From an uncultured Granulosicoccaceae bacterium (GTDB lineage Bacteria; Pseudomonadota; Gammaproteobacteria; Granulosicoccales; Granulosicoccaceae), in contig CALLOA010000043.1 in assembly GCA_938005265.1 (NCBI GenBank), positions 1 to 43,783 on the forward strand: DNA of 43,783 nucleotides. Direction: 5' to 3'. The notes beneath the pieces are model-generated. The model saw nothing but the letters and a program-made list of their open reading frames with translations, searched no databases and was not told the origin of the DNA. This document shows, in pieces, positions 8,161 to 16,472 of this stretch. Position 1 is the first letter of the stretch. The number at the start of each line of letters is the position of its first letter. The position numbers and the translations under genes are program-made.

Positions 8161-8922
8161 TTAAGCACGGCGACCGCTTTCGTCTACCAGTACTGTTTCT
8201 TCACGTGCACCAGCTACCGTCATGCGATAAGCCAGAGCACCAATGATGGCACCTACCATTGGAGCCGCCCAGAATACCCAGAGTTGCTCGATTGGCTGAC
8301 CACCAGCACCACCAGGCCAAACAGAAGACATCAGAGCCGGACCTGTACTACGAGCCGGGTTTACTGAAGTGTTTGAAACAGGGATAGAGATCAGGTGAAT
8401 AAGAGTCAGGCCAAGACCGATAGCAATCGGTGCGAAACCAGCCGGAGCACGGTGATCAGTAGCACCCATGATGATGAACAGGAATGCAGCAGTCATGACA
8501 ACTTCCATGATGATAACCGCGATCATGCTGTAACCACCCGGAGATGCTTCACCAAAGCCATTAGATGCCAGCGTGCCGATTTCACTACCGTTACCACCAA
8601 CAATAACAGACAACAGAACAGCAGCTGCAACAGCACCGATAACCTGCGCAATCCAGTAAGGTACAAGTTCAGCCCAGGAAAAACGTCCACCGAAAGCAAG
8701 ACCCAGAGAGACTGCAGGATTGAAGTGGCCACCCGATACGTGACCGACAGCATATGCCATGGTCATAACGGTCAAACCAAACGCAAATGAAACACCGACC
8801 AGACCGATGTTGATTCCGGCATCAGCCATGAATCCGGCAGCAAACATGGCGCTTCCGCAACCACCCAGCACAAGCCAGAATGTGCCGAAAATCTCGGCTA
8901 GTAATTTATTGTGTAAACGCAT
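8161..8922 (-). CDS. aqpZ: Aquaporin Z
   Basis: Inner-membrane water channel of the major intrinsic protein family, 253 residues, six membrane helices. Both pore motifs are intact: NPA at 68-70 in [11 protein letters not shown] and NPA at 188-190 in [10 protein letters not shown]. The Arg after the second NPA, together with the His in the fifth helix (LIHLISI), gives the narrow selectivity filter of water-specific channels rather than of glycerol facilitators. AqpZ helps cells adapt to osmotic shifts, which fits a marine host. The ATG at 8922 follows AGGAGATTG in the minus-strand reading. A terminator begins directly after the stop. The gene is monocistronic, with a 600-bp upstream gap before the next gene's end. 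Confidence 0.95.
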   Translation of the reverse strand: MRLHNKLLAEIFGTFWLVLGGCGSAMFAAGFMADAGINIGLVGVSFAFGLTVMTMAYAVGHVSGGHFNPAVSLGLAFGGRFSWAELVPYWIAQVIGAVAAAVLLSVIVGGNGSEIGTLASNGFGEASPGGYSMIAVIIMEVVMTAAFLFIIMGATDHRAPAGFAPIAIGLGLTLIHLISIPVSNTSVNPARSTGPALMSSVWPGGAGGQPIEQLWVFWAAPMVGAIIGALAYRMTVAGAREETVLVDESGRRA

Positions 8923-9264
8923 TTAGAACAATCTCCTAAAAGAAATCAGACGAAGTAATTTTGTTTTGGATCTTCTGCAGTTAATACGCTGTATTTACTA
9001 AAAATTTTTTGGTACAAATTCGACGCAGACACTTCGTCTACGTCCCATCATCGATGGTTAGCGATGCGTGGTGGCTATTTTAATATCTATAGAGTGTTTC
9101 AATGTACCGCAATTACGTGAGCAATTGTTTCGCTTGCGTTTAAGTATGGTTGAGAATGCGCTTTTTTTAGTAAACAAAGATGAAACGTTGGTTGTATTCA
9201 GGTGATATGCAAAACAATGCAACATACATGGTTGTTTCTTTTTGTCACACAATTCCTTCTACAA

Positions 9265-9297
9265 CAAACAACCTGCAAACAACCTGCAAACAACCTG
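9265..9297. repeat. Three perfect 11-bp tandem repeats
   Basis: CAAACAACCTG occurs three times without mismatch at 9265, 9276 and 9287. The unit length is about one helical turn, so all copies face the same side of the DNA. Its position, about 340 bp upstream of the aqpZ start on the minus strand, allows but does not show a regulatory role. Confidence 0.85.
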
Positions 9298-9406
9298 ATA
9301 CAGCTGAAATAAATACGCATAATCAGCCAAATTTTTGACCCACCAGCGACACGGCCAAATTCTATATTTGCACCATAAGTACTCTGCTTCAGTTCCTTAT
9401 AGCCAA

Positions 9407-9443
9407 AAAAAATCCGCGTGACTAAAAGCCACGCGGATTTTTT
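9407..9443 (-). terminator. Terminator downstream of xsc
   Basis: AAAAAATCCGCGTG (9407-9420) pairs perfectly with CACGCGGATTTTTT (9430-9443) around a 9-nt loop. It lies about 95 nt after the xsc stop, and the A-tract supplies the U-run on the minus strand. Confidence 0.85.
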
Positions 9444-9537
9444 GTTGCTACTGTAGTTGCTTCGATACCGGCAACTACGATTGATTTAAAGCATTTCGAT
9501 ATTCGCAGTAACCTGATTGATCAGGATTGCTGGTGAA

Positions 9538-11301
9538 TCAGACGAAATCCTTGTACTTGTCGAGATGACGAACAGGCTTTGACAGAGCATCACGACGGAA
9601 GGGGTCGCCGAGCTCACGATTACACATCACTTCAACAACCGTGGTTTTGCCACCGTTCATCTGCATATCGACAGCTTTTTCCAGAGCCGGACCAACATCT
9701 TCGAGACTATCGACCATAATGCCTTCAGCACCCATGGACCGACCGATCTCTGCAAAACTCGGGCTCTCAAGTTCACCCGCAACAAATCGGCGACCGTAGA
9801 AATCCACTTGGTTTTTCTTTTCAGCACCCCATTGCCGGTTGTGGAATACAACGCCGGTAACCGGGATGTCATGTCGAACTGCCGTCATGATTTCAGTCAT
9901 GCTCATAGCCCAGGCGCCATCACCTGCATAAGCAATTGCTGGGCGCTCGGGTGCTGCAGTCTTCGCACCAATCATGGTTGGCAGTGAATATCCGCAGTTA
10001 CCCCAGCTCATTGGCGCAAAGAAACTACGCGGCCGGTCGAAACGCAAATAACTGTTCGCGACTGCATTGATATTGCCGATATCCGTTGAAACCATGACAT
10101 CTGCCGGCATCGCTTTTTCAAGCTCACGTAATACCTGGCGAGGTGCCATCCAGTTTCCAGGCTCCTTTTCAGCTTCAGCAATCATATCCTGGCTGTAGTC
10201 ATCAACTTCATGGACCCAGGCATCAAGTTCCTTCTCCCAGGCAGCCTTTTCGTCTGCTATTTTCTTAGCACGATCTTCACGACTGGCATCACACGACAAA
10301 GTGCGATCTGCGAGACGCGCAAGTAATGCATCCGCGGCAGCGGCAGCATCACCACAGATACCAACAGAAATTTTCTTCACCAGACCAAGCATTTTATGGT
10401 CGGCATCAACCTGAATAATTTTCGCGTCTTTCGGCCAATAATCCATACCGTGCTGAGGCAAGGTGCCAAATGGACCCAGACGCGAACCCAAAGCCAGCAC
10501 AACATCAGCTTGTGCAATCAGTTTCATCGCCGCCTTGGAACCCTGATAACCCAAAGGCCCGCACCACTGCGCATGGCTGGCAGGGAATGAATCATTGTGC
10601 AGATAGCTATTAACTACCGGGCAGCCAAGGCGCTCAGCCAGGGCAATGGTTTCTTTAACAGCATCGCCCTGAACCACACCACCACCGGACAGCAACACCG
10701 GGAATTTGGCCTGCGCTAACAGATCCACAGCTTCGGCCAGCGACTTCTCGCCACCGGGCCCCCGATCCAGAACCACAGGCTCTGGAATTTCAACATCAAT
10801 ATCGCCGTAAAAGTAATCACGTGGAATGTTCAGCTGGGTGGGCCCGATTTCCGACATGGCACGATCGAAACAGCGTGCTGTGTATTCAGCCATGCGATTG
10901 GGATTGTTGACGTGCCCCTGGTACTTCACGAACTCCTGGAACATTGGCAACTGATGAGCTTCCTGGAAACCACCCAGACCCTGGCCCATGGTGCCGGTTT
11001 CCGGAGTAATCATGACAACCGGGCTATGCGCCCAATAAGCCGCAGCAATGGCAGTAACACAGTTACTGATACCCGGGCCGTTCTGCCCGATAACCACACC
11101 GTGACGACCACTGGCCCGGTAATAACCGTCAGCCATGTGCGCTCCACCCTGCTCGTGAACTACTGGTATCAGGCGAATCCCGGCAGGTGCGAAGATATCC
11201 ATCGCATCCATAAAAGCCGAACCCATGATGCCGTAAATTTCAGTCACTCCCTGGGCTACCAGGGTTTCCACAAAGGCTTCACTTGGTGTCATACGTGCCA
11301 T
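9538..11301 (-). CDS. xsc: Sulfoacetaldehyde acetyltransferase
   Basis: Thiamine-diphosphate enzyme that splits sulfoacetaldehyde with phosphate into sulfite and acetyl phosphate, the central step in taurine, isethionate and sulfoacetate breakdown. The 587-residue length is that of Xsc. The start region GIMGSAFMDAMDIF with the catalytic Glu in VVHEQGG is characteristic. The ThDP/Mg motif GDGAWAMSMTEIM and the following NRQWGAEKKNQ also match Xsc rather than acetolactate synthase. I prefer the ATG at 11301 because GGAGAG lies six bases upstream; a more 5' ATG at 11322 has no such site. The gene stands alone, with its own terminator and a 400-bp upstream region holding a direct repeat. No pta or taurine transporter gene is adjacent, and the MocR-type gene upstream is a plausible regulator. 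Confidence 0.93.
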   Translation of the reverse strand: MARMTPSEAFVETLVAQGVTEIYGIMGSAFMDAMDIFAPAGIRLIPVVHEQGGAHMADGYYRASGRHGVVIGQNGPGISNCVTAIAAAYWAHSPVVMITPETGTMGQGLGGFQEAHQLPMFQEFVKYQGHVNNPNRMAEYTARCFDRAMSEIGPTQLNIPRDYFYGDIDVEIPEPVVLDRGPGGEKSLAEAVDLLAQAKFPVLLSGGGVVQGDAVKETIALAERLGCPVVNSYLHNDSFPASHAQWCGPLGYQGSKAAMKLIAQADVVLALGSRLGPFGTLPQHGMDYWPKDAKIIQVDADHKMLGLVKKISVGICGDAAAAADALLARLADRTLSCDASREDRAKKIADEKAAWEKELDAWVHEVDDYSQDMIAEAEKEPGNWMAPRQVLRELEKAMPADVMVSTDIGNINAVANSYLRFDRPRSFFAPMSWGNCGYSLPTMIGAKTAAPERPAIAYAGDGAWAMSMTEIMTAVRHDIPVTGVVFHNRQWGAEKKNQVDFYGRRFVAGELESPSFAEIGRSMGAEGIMVDSLEDVGPALEKAVDMQMNGGKTTVVEVMCNRELGDPFRRDALSKPVRHLDKYKDFV

Positions 11302-11581
11302 ATTTCTCTCCATCAGCGCCAAGAGCGCATTAGTAAAATTTGATCAAAAACCAATCTATATTGCCTGGAACGGTATTTCCCGGTTAACTGCGGACACGCA
11401 ACCGTCAGTCTTAAGTAGTAACTAGAAGTGACGGCACCAGGCTCAAGCTTGATGAACCGCATCAGACAGTGCCAGCCCCTGCCTTGTTAACAGGCGCTGT
11501 ACTACGAACCGGGTTCCATGGATAGCAGGTTAGTGACTGTAGTTGGTTTCTGGCATTTTGCGACAGTACCAATAATCCCTG

Positions 11582-11612
11582 CAATGGCAGGCCAGCAGCC
11601 CAATGGCAGGCC
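11582..11612. promoter_or_regulatory. Two 12-bp direct repeats upstream of xsc (candidate operator)
   Basis: CAATGGCAGGCC occurs at 11582-11593 and 11601-11612, 19 bp apart, with further similarity in the flanks (CAGCAG versus CGGCAG). The pair lies between the terminator of the MocR-type gene and the xsc start, about 280 bp upstream of xsc. MocR/GntR regulators of the PdxR and TauR type are known to bind direct repeats near their targets, so these are candidate operators by inference. Confidence 0.5.
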
Positions 11613-11663
11613 GGCAGACTTTACCGGATAGCGTAACGCGAACTACTTCAATAAAAGGGAAAC

Positions 11664-11691
11664 AAAAAACGCCAGCGGCTCAGATGCTGGC
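11664..11691 (-). terminator. Terminator of the MocR-type regulator gene
   Basis: GCCAGC (11671-11676) pairs with GCTGGC (11686-11691). On the minus strand the stem is followed by GTTTTTTG. It starts about 11 nt after the regulator's stop codon. Confidence 0.75.
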
Positions 11692-11702
11692 TGCAGAAAT
11701 CA

Positions 11703-13196
11703 TCACGGGTTTCGTAACGACGCCACCAGTTCTGACAATCGCAAGATCCCGGGTTCGATCTTGCCATCCGGAATCGATGAGAACCCCAGCCTGAAAAAAT
11801 TCTTCGGGCCCTGAGCATCAGCGAAATAGTTATCACCCGCGTTAATTATTATGCCATTACTTCGCGCCTTTTCCTCTAACTCACGAGCTGATAGATGTTC
11901 GGGCAAGGCAACCCAGTATGAGGTACCACCGAATGGCGGCGCAGACGACGACATGGACAAATGCCTGGACAATGCCTGGTCCATCAATTGCCAGCGTGTT
12001 TTAAACTCCTTGGCGAGCTTTAAAATAATGGAATCATGGTGCCCTAACGCCAGAAAATGCCCAACCGTGCGTTGCACATTGCTCGGTGGGTGGCGATACA
12101 TCAATCGTCGCAGGGCACGGGCCTTGGCAATAATCTCAGGCGCACCAACCATAAACCCGATACGTAGCCCCGGTGCCAGCGTCTTGGAAAGACTGCCGAC
12201 GTAAATAACCCGCTGATTGGTATCAAGGCTCTTTAAGGCCGGCGTTGGCTCACCAACAAAATTTAACTCGCTTTCATAGTCGTCTTCAATAATCAGGAAA
12301 TTGGACTTGTTAGCAGCGTTGAGCATCTCACGACGCTCAGCCATTGGCAACGTCGTCGTTGTCGGGCACTGATGACTTGGCGTGACATATAAAAGATCGC
12401 AATCATCAATCCGCTGGTCCATCTCGATACCGCTTTGGCCCACCGGGAAACATTCAATGCGATTGGTAAACAGGGAAAACATGTTTCGGGCATCAGCATA
12501 ACAGGGGTCTTCAACACCGACTGTAACCTCTGAATCAACCAATAGCTGAGCCAATAGATACAGCGCATTCTGAGCGCCAGTTGTAATCAGCAATTGATCC
12601 GGTGTTGCCCAAACCCCGCGGCGTGGCAGCACGCGATTGATGATCTGTTCGGTCAGCAACTCATCATCATGATCAACGCGGTCGAGCGACCACTCATGAA
12701 TGGCAGAAACATGTAGCGCGAGACGGCAACTCTCACGCCAGTCATTGACCGGAAACAGAGCCGGATCTATTTGCCCGTATATAAAGGGGTATTCATAGTC
12801 TTTCCAGTCGATAGGCCGGTTGATATTTCGCTGCTCTGAAAGATCAACACCCAATCCGCTTCCTGCACGCACAGCCTTCGACCAATCCGGCGTGCTTTCA
12901 TCACCGCACAGTGGTAGCGGTTGAGTGGAATTGACCCTGCCACTCAGAATATCGGGATTGACAAAATATCCCCTGCGCTCCTCCGCCACCAGGTAGTTCT
13001 CGTCGATCAAGTGCTGATAGGCCAACACCACCGTGTTTCGGGCGACGCCCAATTGCCTGGCTAATTCACGTGAGGATGGCAGTGGTGTTTCCAGTGGGAT
13101 GTGGCCATCGAGAATCGCTTTGACCAGATTTTCTCGCAACTGCGTTTGCAGGCTCAATTTCGAGTCGCTAGAGAGTTTAAATAGCTGACTCCACAT
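11703..13196 (-). CDS. MocR/GntR-family regulator with aminotransferase domain
   Basis: Fusion regulator: an N-terminal GntR winged helix (about residues 10-80, with PLPSSRELARQLGVARNT as the recognition region) is joined to a fold-type I aminotransferase domain. The PLP lysine is visible in VGSLSKTLAPGLRIGFM (about residue 338), and IIEDDYESE holds the PLP-ring Asp. Members such as PdxR, GabR and TauR use PLP or its adducts as signals. I chose the ATG at 13196 (MWSQLF), with AAGG four bases upstream; the ATG at 13214 has no ribosome site but lies only six bases after the upstream stop. With xsc as the next gene on the strand, a TauR-like role is reasonable, but its close link to the envelope operon upstream is odd. 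Function is inferred from context. Confidence 0.85.
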   Translation of the reverse strand: MWSQLFKLSSDSKLSLQTQLRENLVKAILDGHIPLETPLPSSRELARQLGVARNTVVLAYQHLIDENYLVAEERRGYFVNPDILSGRVNSTQPLPLCGDESTPDWSKAVRAGSGLGVDLSEQRNINRPIDWKDYEYPFIYGQIDPALFPVNDWRESCRLALHVSAIHEWSLDRVDHDDELLTEQIINRVLPRRGVWATPDQLLITTGAQNALYLLAQLLVDSEVTVGVEDPCYADARNMFSLFTNRIECFPVGQSGIEMDQRIDDCDLLYVTPSHQCPTTTTLPMAERREMLNAANKSNFLIIEDDYESELNFVGEPTPALKSLDTNQRVIYVGSLSKTLAPGLRIGFMVGAPEIIAKARALRRLMYRHPPSNVQRTVGHFLALGHHDSIILKLAKEFKTRWQLMDQALSRHLSMSSSAPPFGGTSYWVALPEHLSARELEEKARSNGIIINAGDNYFADAQGPKNFFRLGFSSIPDGKIEPGILRLSELVASLRNP

Positions 13197-13220
13197 TAAA
13201 CCTTCATTACGCATGTCGTA

Positions 13221-13913
13221 TCAGGATTTCTTCTTGCGATTAAAGCGTGAGAACAGACCGGCCCCCGATGGCTGGCCACTTACCACCGTTGGCGTTTGAG
13301 GTTCAGAGTCAAGTTCATGTTGCAAGTCCGGGGTTAAAACAGAAGACAAATCGGAAGTGAGATCAGCAATGTCATCATCAACCTCAAGATCAGCAGAACC
13401 GGAAGCCACTGAACCCAGTGCGTATCTGTCCAGATTAAGCTCACGCACGGCGGTTGCGCCCGAAGTCGCGCCCGAAGTTGCAGTAACAGAGCGATCAATC
13501 GAATGGGCTTGGTGATTGGTTTGATTTTGCAGCTGCTGTGTTTTCGGCGCTTGCAGCTGTGATTCCTTCTCCAGATTCTTTACACGCTCGGTTTTTGCCG
13601 CGACTTCCTGTTGCAGGCTTTCTGATTCCGCCCGCAGTGCCTGAATTTCTTTTTCTGATGCTTCGATTGTCTGATTCAGACGATCGGTGTCGGAAGCTTC
13701 ACGCTCCAGCCTGAGCACCGTTTGTTTAAGAACATTGACCTCGTCACGCTCGGTAGCGAGATCCTTGTTCAATTCAGTGATTTCGCGCTGGTGCCGTTCC
13801 ATCAGGGCCTTTTCGTCTCGCACGGCAACAATTCGTCTGGCGCACCAGCCTATTATATTGCCCAGTAGGGCTACACCAAACAGCGAGAGTAAAACCTGCA
13901 GGAATGGACTCAT
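13221..13913 (-). CDS. Membrane-anchored coiled-coil protein
   Basis: Unnamed 230-residue protein. One N-terminal helix (about 5-24, FLQVLLSLFGVALLGNIIGW) anchors it, probably in the inner membrane. A long heptad-like coiled coil runs from about 35 to 120 (many E, L, K and Q in regular spacing). It is followed by a Gln/Ala/Thr-rich linker, an acidic region, and a basic tail FSRFNRKKKS. It starts 9 bp after the OmpA-domain gene and was certainly cotranscribed with it. Its size and topology fit a scaffold linking the envelope to other proteins, but no family with known function is recognised. The stop lies just before the MocR-type gene. Confidence 0.75.
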   Translation of the reverse strand: MSPFLQVLLSLFGVALLGNIIGWCARRIVAVRDEKALMERHQREITELNKDLATERDEVNVLKQTVLRLEREASDTDRLNQTIEASEKEIQALRAESESLQQEVAAKTERVKNLEKESQLQAPKTQQLQNQTNHQAHSIDRSVTATSGATSGATAVRELNLDRYALGSVASGSADLEVDDDIADLTSDLSSVLTPDLQHELDSEPQTPTVVSGQPSGAGLFSRFNRKKKS

Positions 13914-13922
13914 AATATTTTT

Positions 13923-16145
13923 TTAAGGTATGCGAGTAAAATCCACTGTCACCCTGGATTTTCCAGTCTCGGTGGCAATTCTGCGGCTATCGCCATAGCC
14001 GGCAACGGTTAGACGATACTCCTCCACCCCTAGGGCTGTCACGTAGGTTCTGATCTGGTTCGCCCGCAACCGACTAAGCGAAAGGTTGGCTACAGATCTG
14101 CCCTCTTCCACCACATCCACACCCAGATTGGCTTTGAGTGACGGGTACAAAAACAACACTTCGAACAGGCTATCTAGTATTTCCGTGTTTTCTTCACTTA
14201 ATACCGTTTGACCTGGTACAAAAGCAAACTCGTCAAACAGCGTTTCCAGCTCGGTTGTAACACGAGTGAACTCATCCGGTAGTTTAGCCACACTGACCAC
14301 GGTTCCGGGGTAACTCGACAGTGCATTGTTCAGGGCTGCATTGTCTGGAGCCGTTTCAACGGGCCCAGCCGCATTCGCTGTAGCCTCATCAACCGGCGGT
14401 TGCAAAACTTCAGCCGCTGTATCGGCAGCCTCTGAAGAATTAACCGATGGGGCAATTTCAGCCACGTCAGCTGCGCTCTCGGGCAGATCACTCTGGTTGC
14501 TTTCCTCAGCTGTTTCAGCGACCAATTCATCTGCCTGTTCGGCCACCGGGTCTGCCGCCTGTTCGGCCACTGGGTTAGCCGCCTGTTCGGTCACTGGGTC
14601 CGCCGCCTGTTCGGTCACTGGGTCCGCCGCCTGTTCGGCCACTGGGTCGGCCACCGGGTCTGCCGCCTGTTCGGCCACCGGGTCTGCCGCCTGTTCGGCC
14701 ACCGGGTCTGCCGCCTGTTCGGCCACTGGGTCCGCCGCCTGTTCGACCACTGGGTCTGCCACCTGTTCAGCGACTGGTTCAACTACCAGTTCAGGCAAAC
14801 GGATATCCATTGTCAGCGTTTCAGCCTCAGGCAACACAGGAGAGAGTGCTTCAACAAGATTGCGACGGACCGTTTCCAGCTCGGCCTCCACTGATTCTGC
14901 TGAGGAAGTTGATTGGTCAGCTGCGTTTGCGCCATTCAGTGGTAAGGCAATCCCTGACAATGCGATAGTACCTGATTCCGCCGTTAATTCAGCAGAAAGC
15001 ATCGACGCGGTGATAATATCAAGAATTGAAGGCAGGCTGTCCAGGATATCCAGGTTAGACACCTTGCGGCGCCAGCGAACACCTGCATCACTGATCGTGC
15101 GCCCTTCCAAGCCACTCTGGTAGCTATCGTTTTGAGCGTCGGCTATCGTGCCAGAGATCTGGTATTTCTGATTTTCATAAGTCACGAGCAACTGTGACTC
15201 CTTAACCGGAACAACCAGAATCTGGCTCTGCTCACTGATCATCAGTGAGCCACTGGTTTCCAGTGAATTTAAAAAAGCCAATTTTTCTTCGATGCTGGAC
15301 ACATCACCCGTCACCATCACATTGATTCCGTCTGACTGCAAATCCAGCGTAGCAAATTCAAGATCAATACTTCCAAACGCTTTTGCGATATCGAATACCC
15401 AGGGTGTCTCCCTTGCATCTTCTGCTACCAGTACAAGGCCACGGGCATCCACTGGCAGAGGTGCAGCAGTTCTCAACACTTGCAACAGAACACTGGCGAA
15501 ACGACTGCGAGGCAAGGTCCCGGAGACCAGTACCTTACCGGCATTCGCATTTAAACCCAGCGACAAAGGCTCAGGGTTAGCCTCTTCATTACCATTAACA
15601 GAAACAGCACCCGTCGCCGTCGTCTGAGAAGATCGTGGAATTCTCTCAAGTGTAACAACACTCTCAGAATTGTCAGGCGCTTGCTCCGTACTACTGTCTT
15701 GCTGCCCAGCCACATCCGCAACATTTGGTGCCAAGGATTGATTGACCACTTGATCCGCATCAGAGCCTCTTGCTGGAGTCACGCCACCTACCTCAGCGGT
15801 ATCCTGAGATTCGGCGGTATCCTGAGACTCGACGGTATCCTGAGATTCGGCGGTATCCTGAGATTCGGCGGTATCCTGAGATTCGGCGGTATCCTGAGAC
15901 TCGGCAGTATCCTGAGACTCGGCAGTACCCTGAGACTCGGCAGTATTCTGAGACTCGGCAGTGTCCTGAGTTTCGTTCGTGCTCTGCTCTACTGCTGTGA
16001 CCGAGGGTTCAGAACCAGATTCCACCGTAGGGTTTTCAGCCGTCAGTGGCACAAAGTTATTCAGGCTGAACGCGATTAATACCGCCAATGCCACGCAAGC
16101 GGCAAGCATCACTAACCAGGAGGAAGTTGTGGCGAAAGATCTCAT
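13923..16145 (-). CDS. OmpA C-terminal domain protein with BON-like and repeat regions
   Basis: A 740-residue envelope protein. Residues 1-35 hold a membrane anchor or uncleaved signal (WLVMLAACVALAVLIAFSLN). Ten six-residue repeats QDTAES follow (60-119). Next comes a region of BON-like modules (about 200-415; VLVSGTLPR, INVMVTGDVSS and YQISGTIADA). A second acidic tract of eight-residue AEQAADPV repeats follows (about 460-540), then a Glu/Ala-rich linker, and finally an OmpA-like peptidoglycan-binding domain (about 620-740; LSLSRLRANQIRTYV, VAGYGDS). BON plus OmpA is known from ArfA-type proteins. I infer an inner-membrane-anchored protein spanning the periplasm to reach peptidoglycan, with the repeats as extendable spacers. 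First gene of the operon with the coiled-coil protein. Confidence 0.85.
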   Translation of the reverse strand: MRSFATTSSWLVMLAACVALAVLIAFSLNNFVPLTAENPTVESGSEPSVTAVEQSTNETQDTAESQNTAESQGTAESQDTAESQDTAESQDTAESQDTAESQDTVESQDTAESQDTAEVGGVTPARGSDADQVVNQSLAPNVADVAGQQDSSTEQAPDNSESVVTLERIPRSSQTTATGAVSVNGNEEANPEPLSLGLNANAGKVLVSGTLPRSRFASVLLQVLRTAAPLPVDARGLVLVAEDARETPWVFDIAKAFGSIDLEFATLDLQSDGINVMVTGDVSSIEEKLAFLNSLETSGSLMISEQSQILVVPVKESQLLVTYENQKYQISGTIADAQNDSYQSGLEGRTISDAGVRWRRKVSNLDILDSLPSILDIITASMLSAELTAESGTIALSGIALPLNGANAADQSTSSAESVEAELETVRRNLVEALSPVLPEAETLTMDIRLPELVVEPVAEQVADPVVEQAADPVAEQAADPVAEQAADPVAEQAADPVADPVAEQAADPVTEQAADPVTEQAANPVAEQAADPVAEQADELVAETAEESNQSDLPESAADVAEIAPSVNSSEAADTAAEVLQPPVDEATANAAGPVETAPDNAALNNALSSYPGTVVSVAKLPDEFTRVTTELETLFDEFAFVPGQTVLSEENTEILDSLFEVLFLYPSLKANLGVDVVEEGRSVANLSLSRLRANQIRTYVTALGVEEYRLTVAGYGDSRRIATETGKSRVTVDFTRIP
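14527..14772 (-). repeat. 24-bp in-frame repeats (AEQAADPV) in the OmpA-domain gene
   Basis: About ten units of a 24-bp sequence encode AEQAADPV with variants (TEQAADPV, AEQAANPV, VVEQAADPV) and one short ADPV insertion. Several neighbouring units are identical at DNA level, so expansion or contraction by slippage is likely. Changes of whole units keep the frame. Confidence 0.9.
15789..15968 (-). repeat. 18-bp in-frame repeats (QDTAES) in the OmpA-domain gene
   Basis: Ten tandem 18-bp units encode QDTAES, with four variants (QNTAES, QGTAES, QDTVES and a final QDTAEV). The central units are identical or nearly so at DNA level, pointing to recent unit duplication. Confidence 0.95.
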
Positions 16146-16472
16146 TCGGCAGGAAAGAAAGGAGTCAGACTCGGCTTAAAAGAGTCAGCATACATAAAAT
16201 TAGGGGGTCAAAGGTTCATGTTGTGGTTATAAAGTCCTGATTTTCAATCTTTAAGCAGCAGTTCACAAGTGTATAGAGCACACAAATCAACCACCTCTGA
16301 CGGATTTTACAAAGAAAGACCGTATAGTCGTGATGTGAGTTGGTGCGCATTACCCACAAGGAACGGGATGCCAGCAAAAAACTGTGACCTGATGCAAAGT
16401 AGTTACAGGGCTACAGGGTAAAGTAGAGCCACAACGACAGTCTGAACAATAACAATAATAAGTTGGGCTCGA
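16146..16472. other. 327-bp divergent intergenic region
   Basis: It separates the OmpA-domain operon (minus) from the Ig-like lipoprotein (plus) and must hold both promoters. Sequence around 16230-16350 is AT-rich with a TATAGT hexamer (about 16324), but no hexamer pair has good spacing. No gene is seen. Confidence 0.4.

Larger units (their letters stand above)
8923..9537. other. 615-bp intergenic region between aqpZ and xsc
   Basis: No convincing gene. It holds the aqpZ promoter region (AT-rich, about 8925-9020), three perfect copies of an 11-bp repeat, the xsc terminator and a second hairpin, GTAGTTGC/GCAACTAC (9453-9460 with 9471-9478). A 14-base near-palindrome CCTGATTGATCAGG lies just before the xsc stop. 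Confidence 0.5.

Noticed and set aside
9058..9252. 64-codon minus-strand frame in the aqpZ-xsc gap
   Set aside because: Short, Cys/His/Lys-rich by AT composition, no ribosome site.
14326..15123. 265-codon plus-strand frame
   Set aside because: Antisense to the OmpA-domain gene's repeats; the Ala/Ser/Cys/Thr-rich product is a shadow of the 24-bp repeats.
15681..16079. 132-codon plus-strand frame rich in ILRFGG units
   Set aside because: Antisense shadow of the 18-bp QDTAES repeats.
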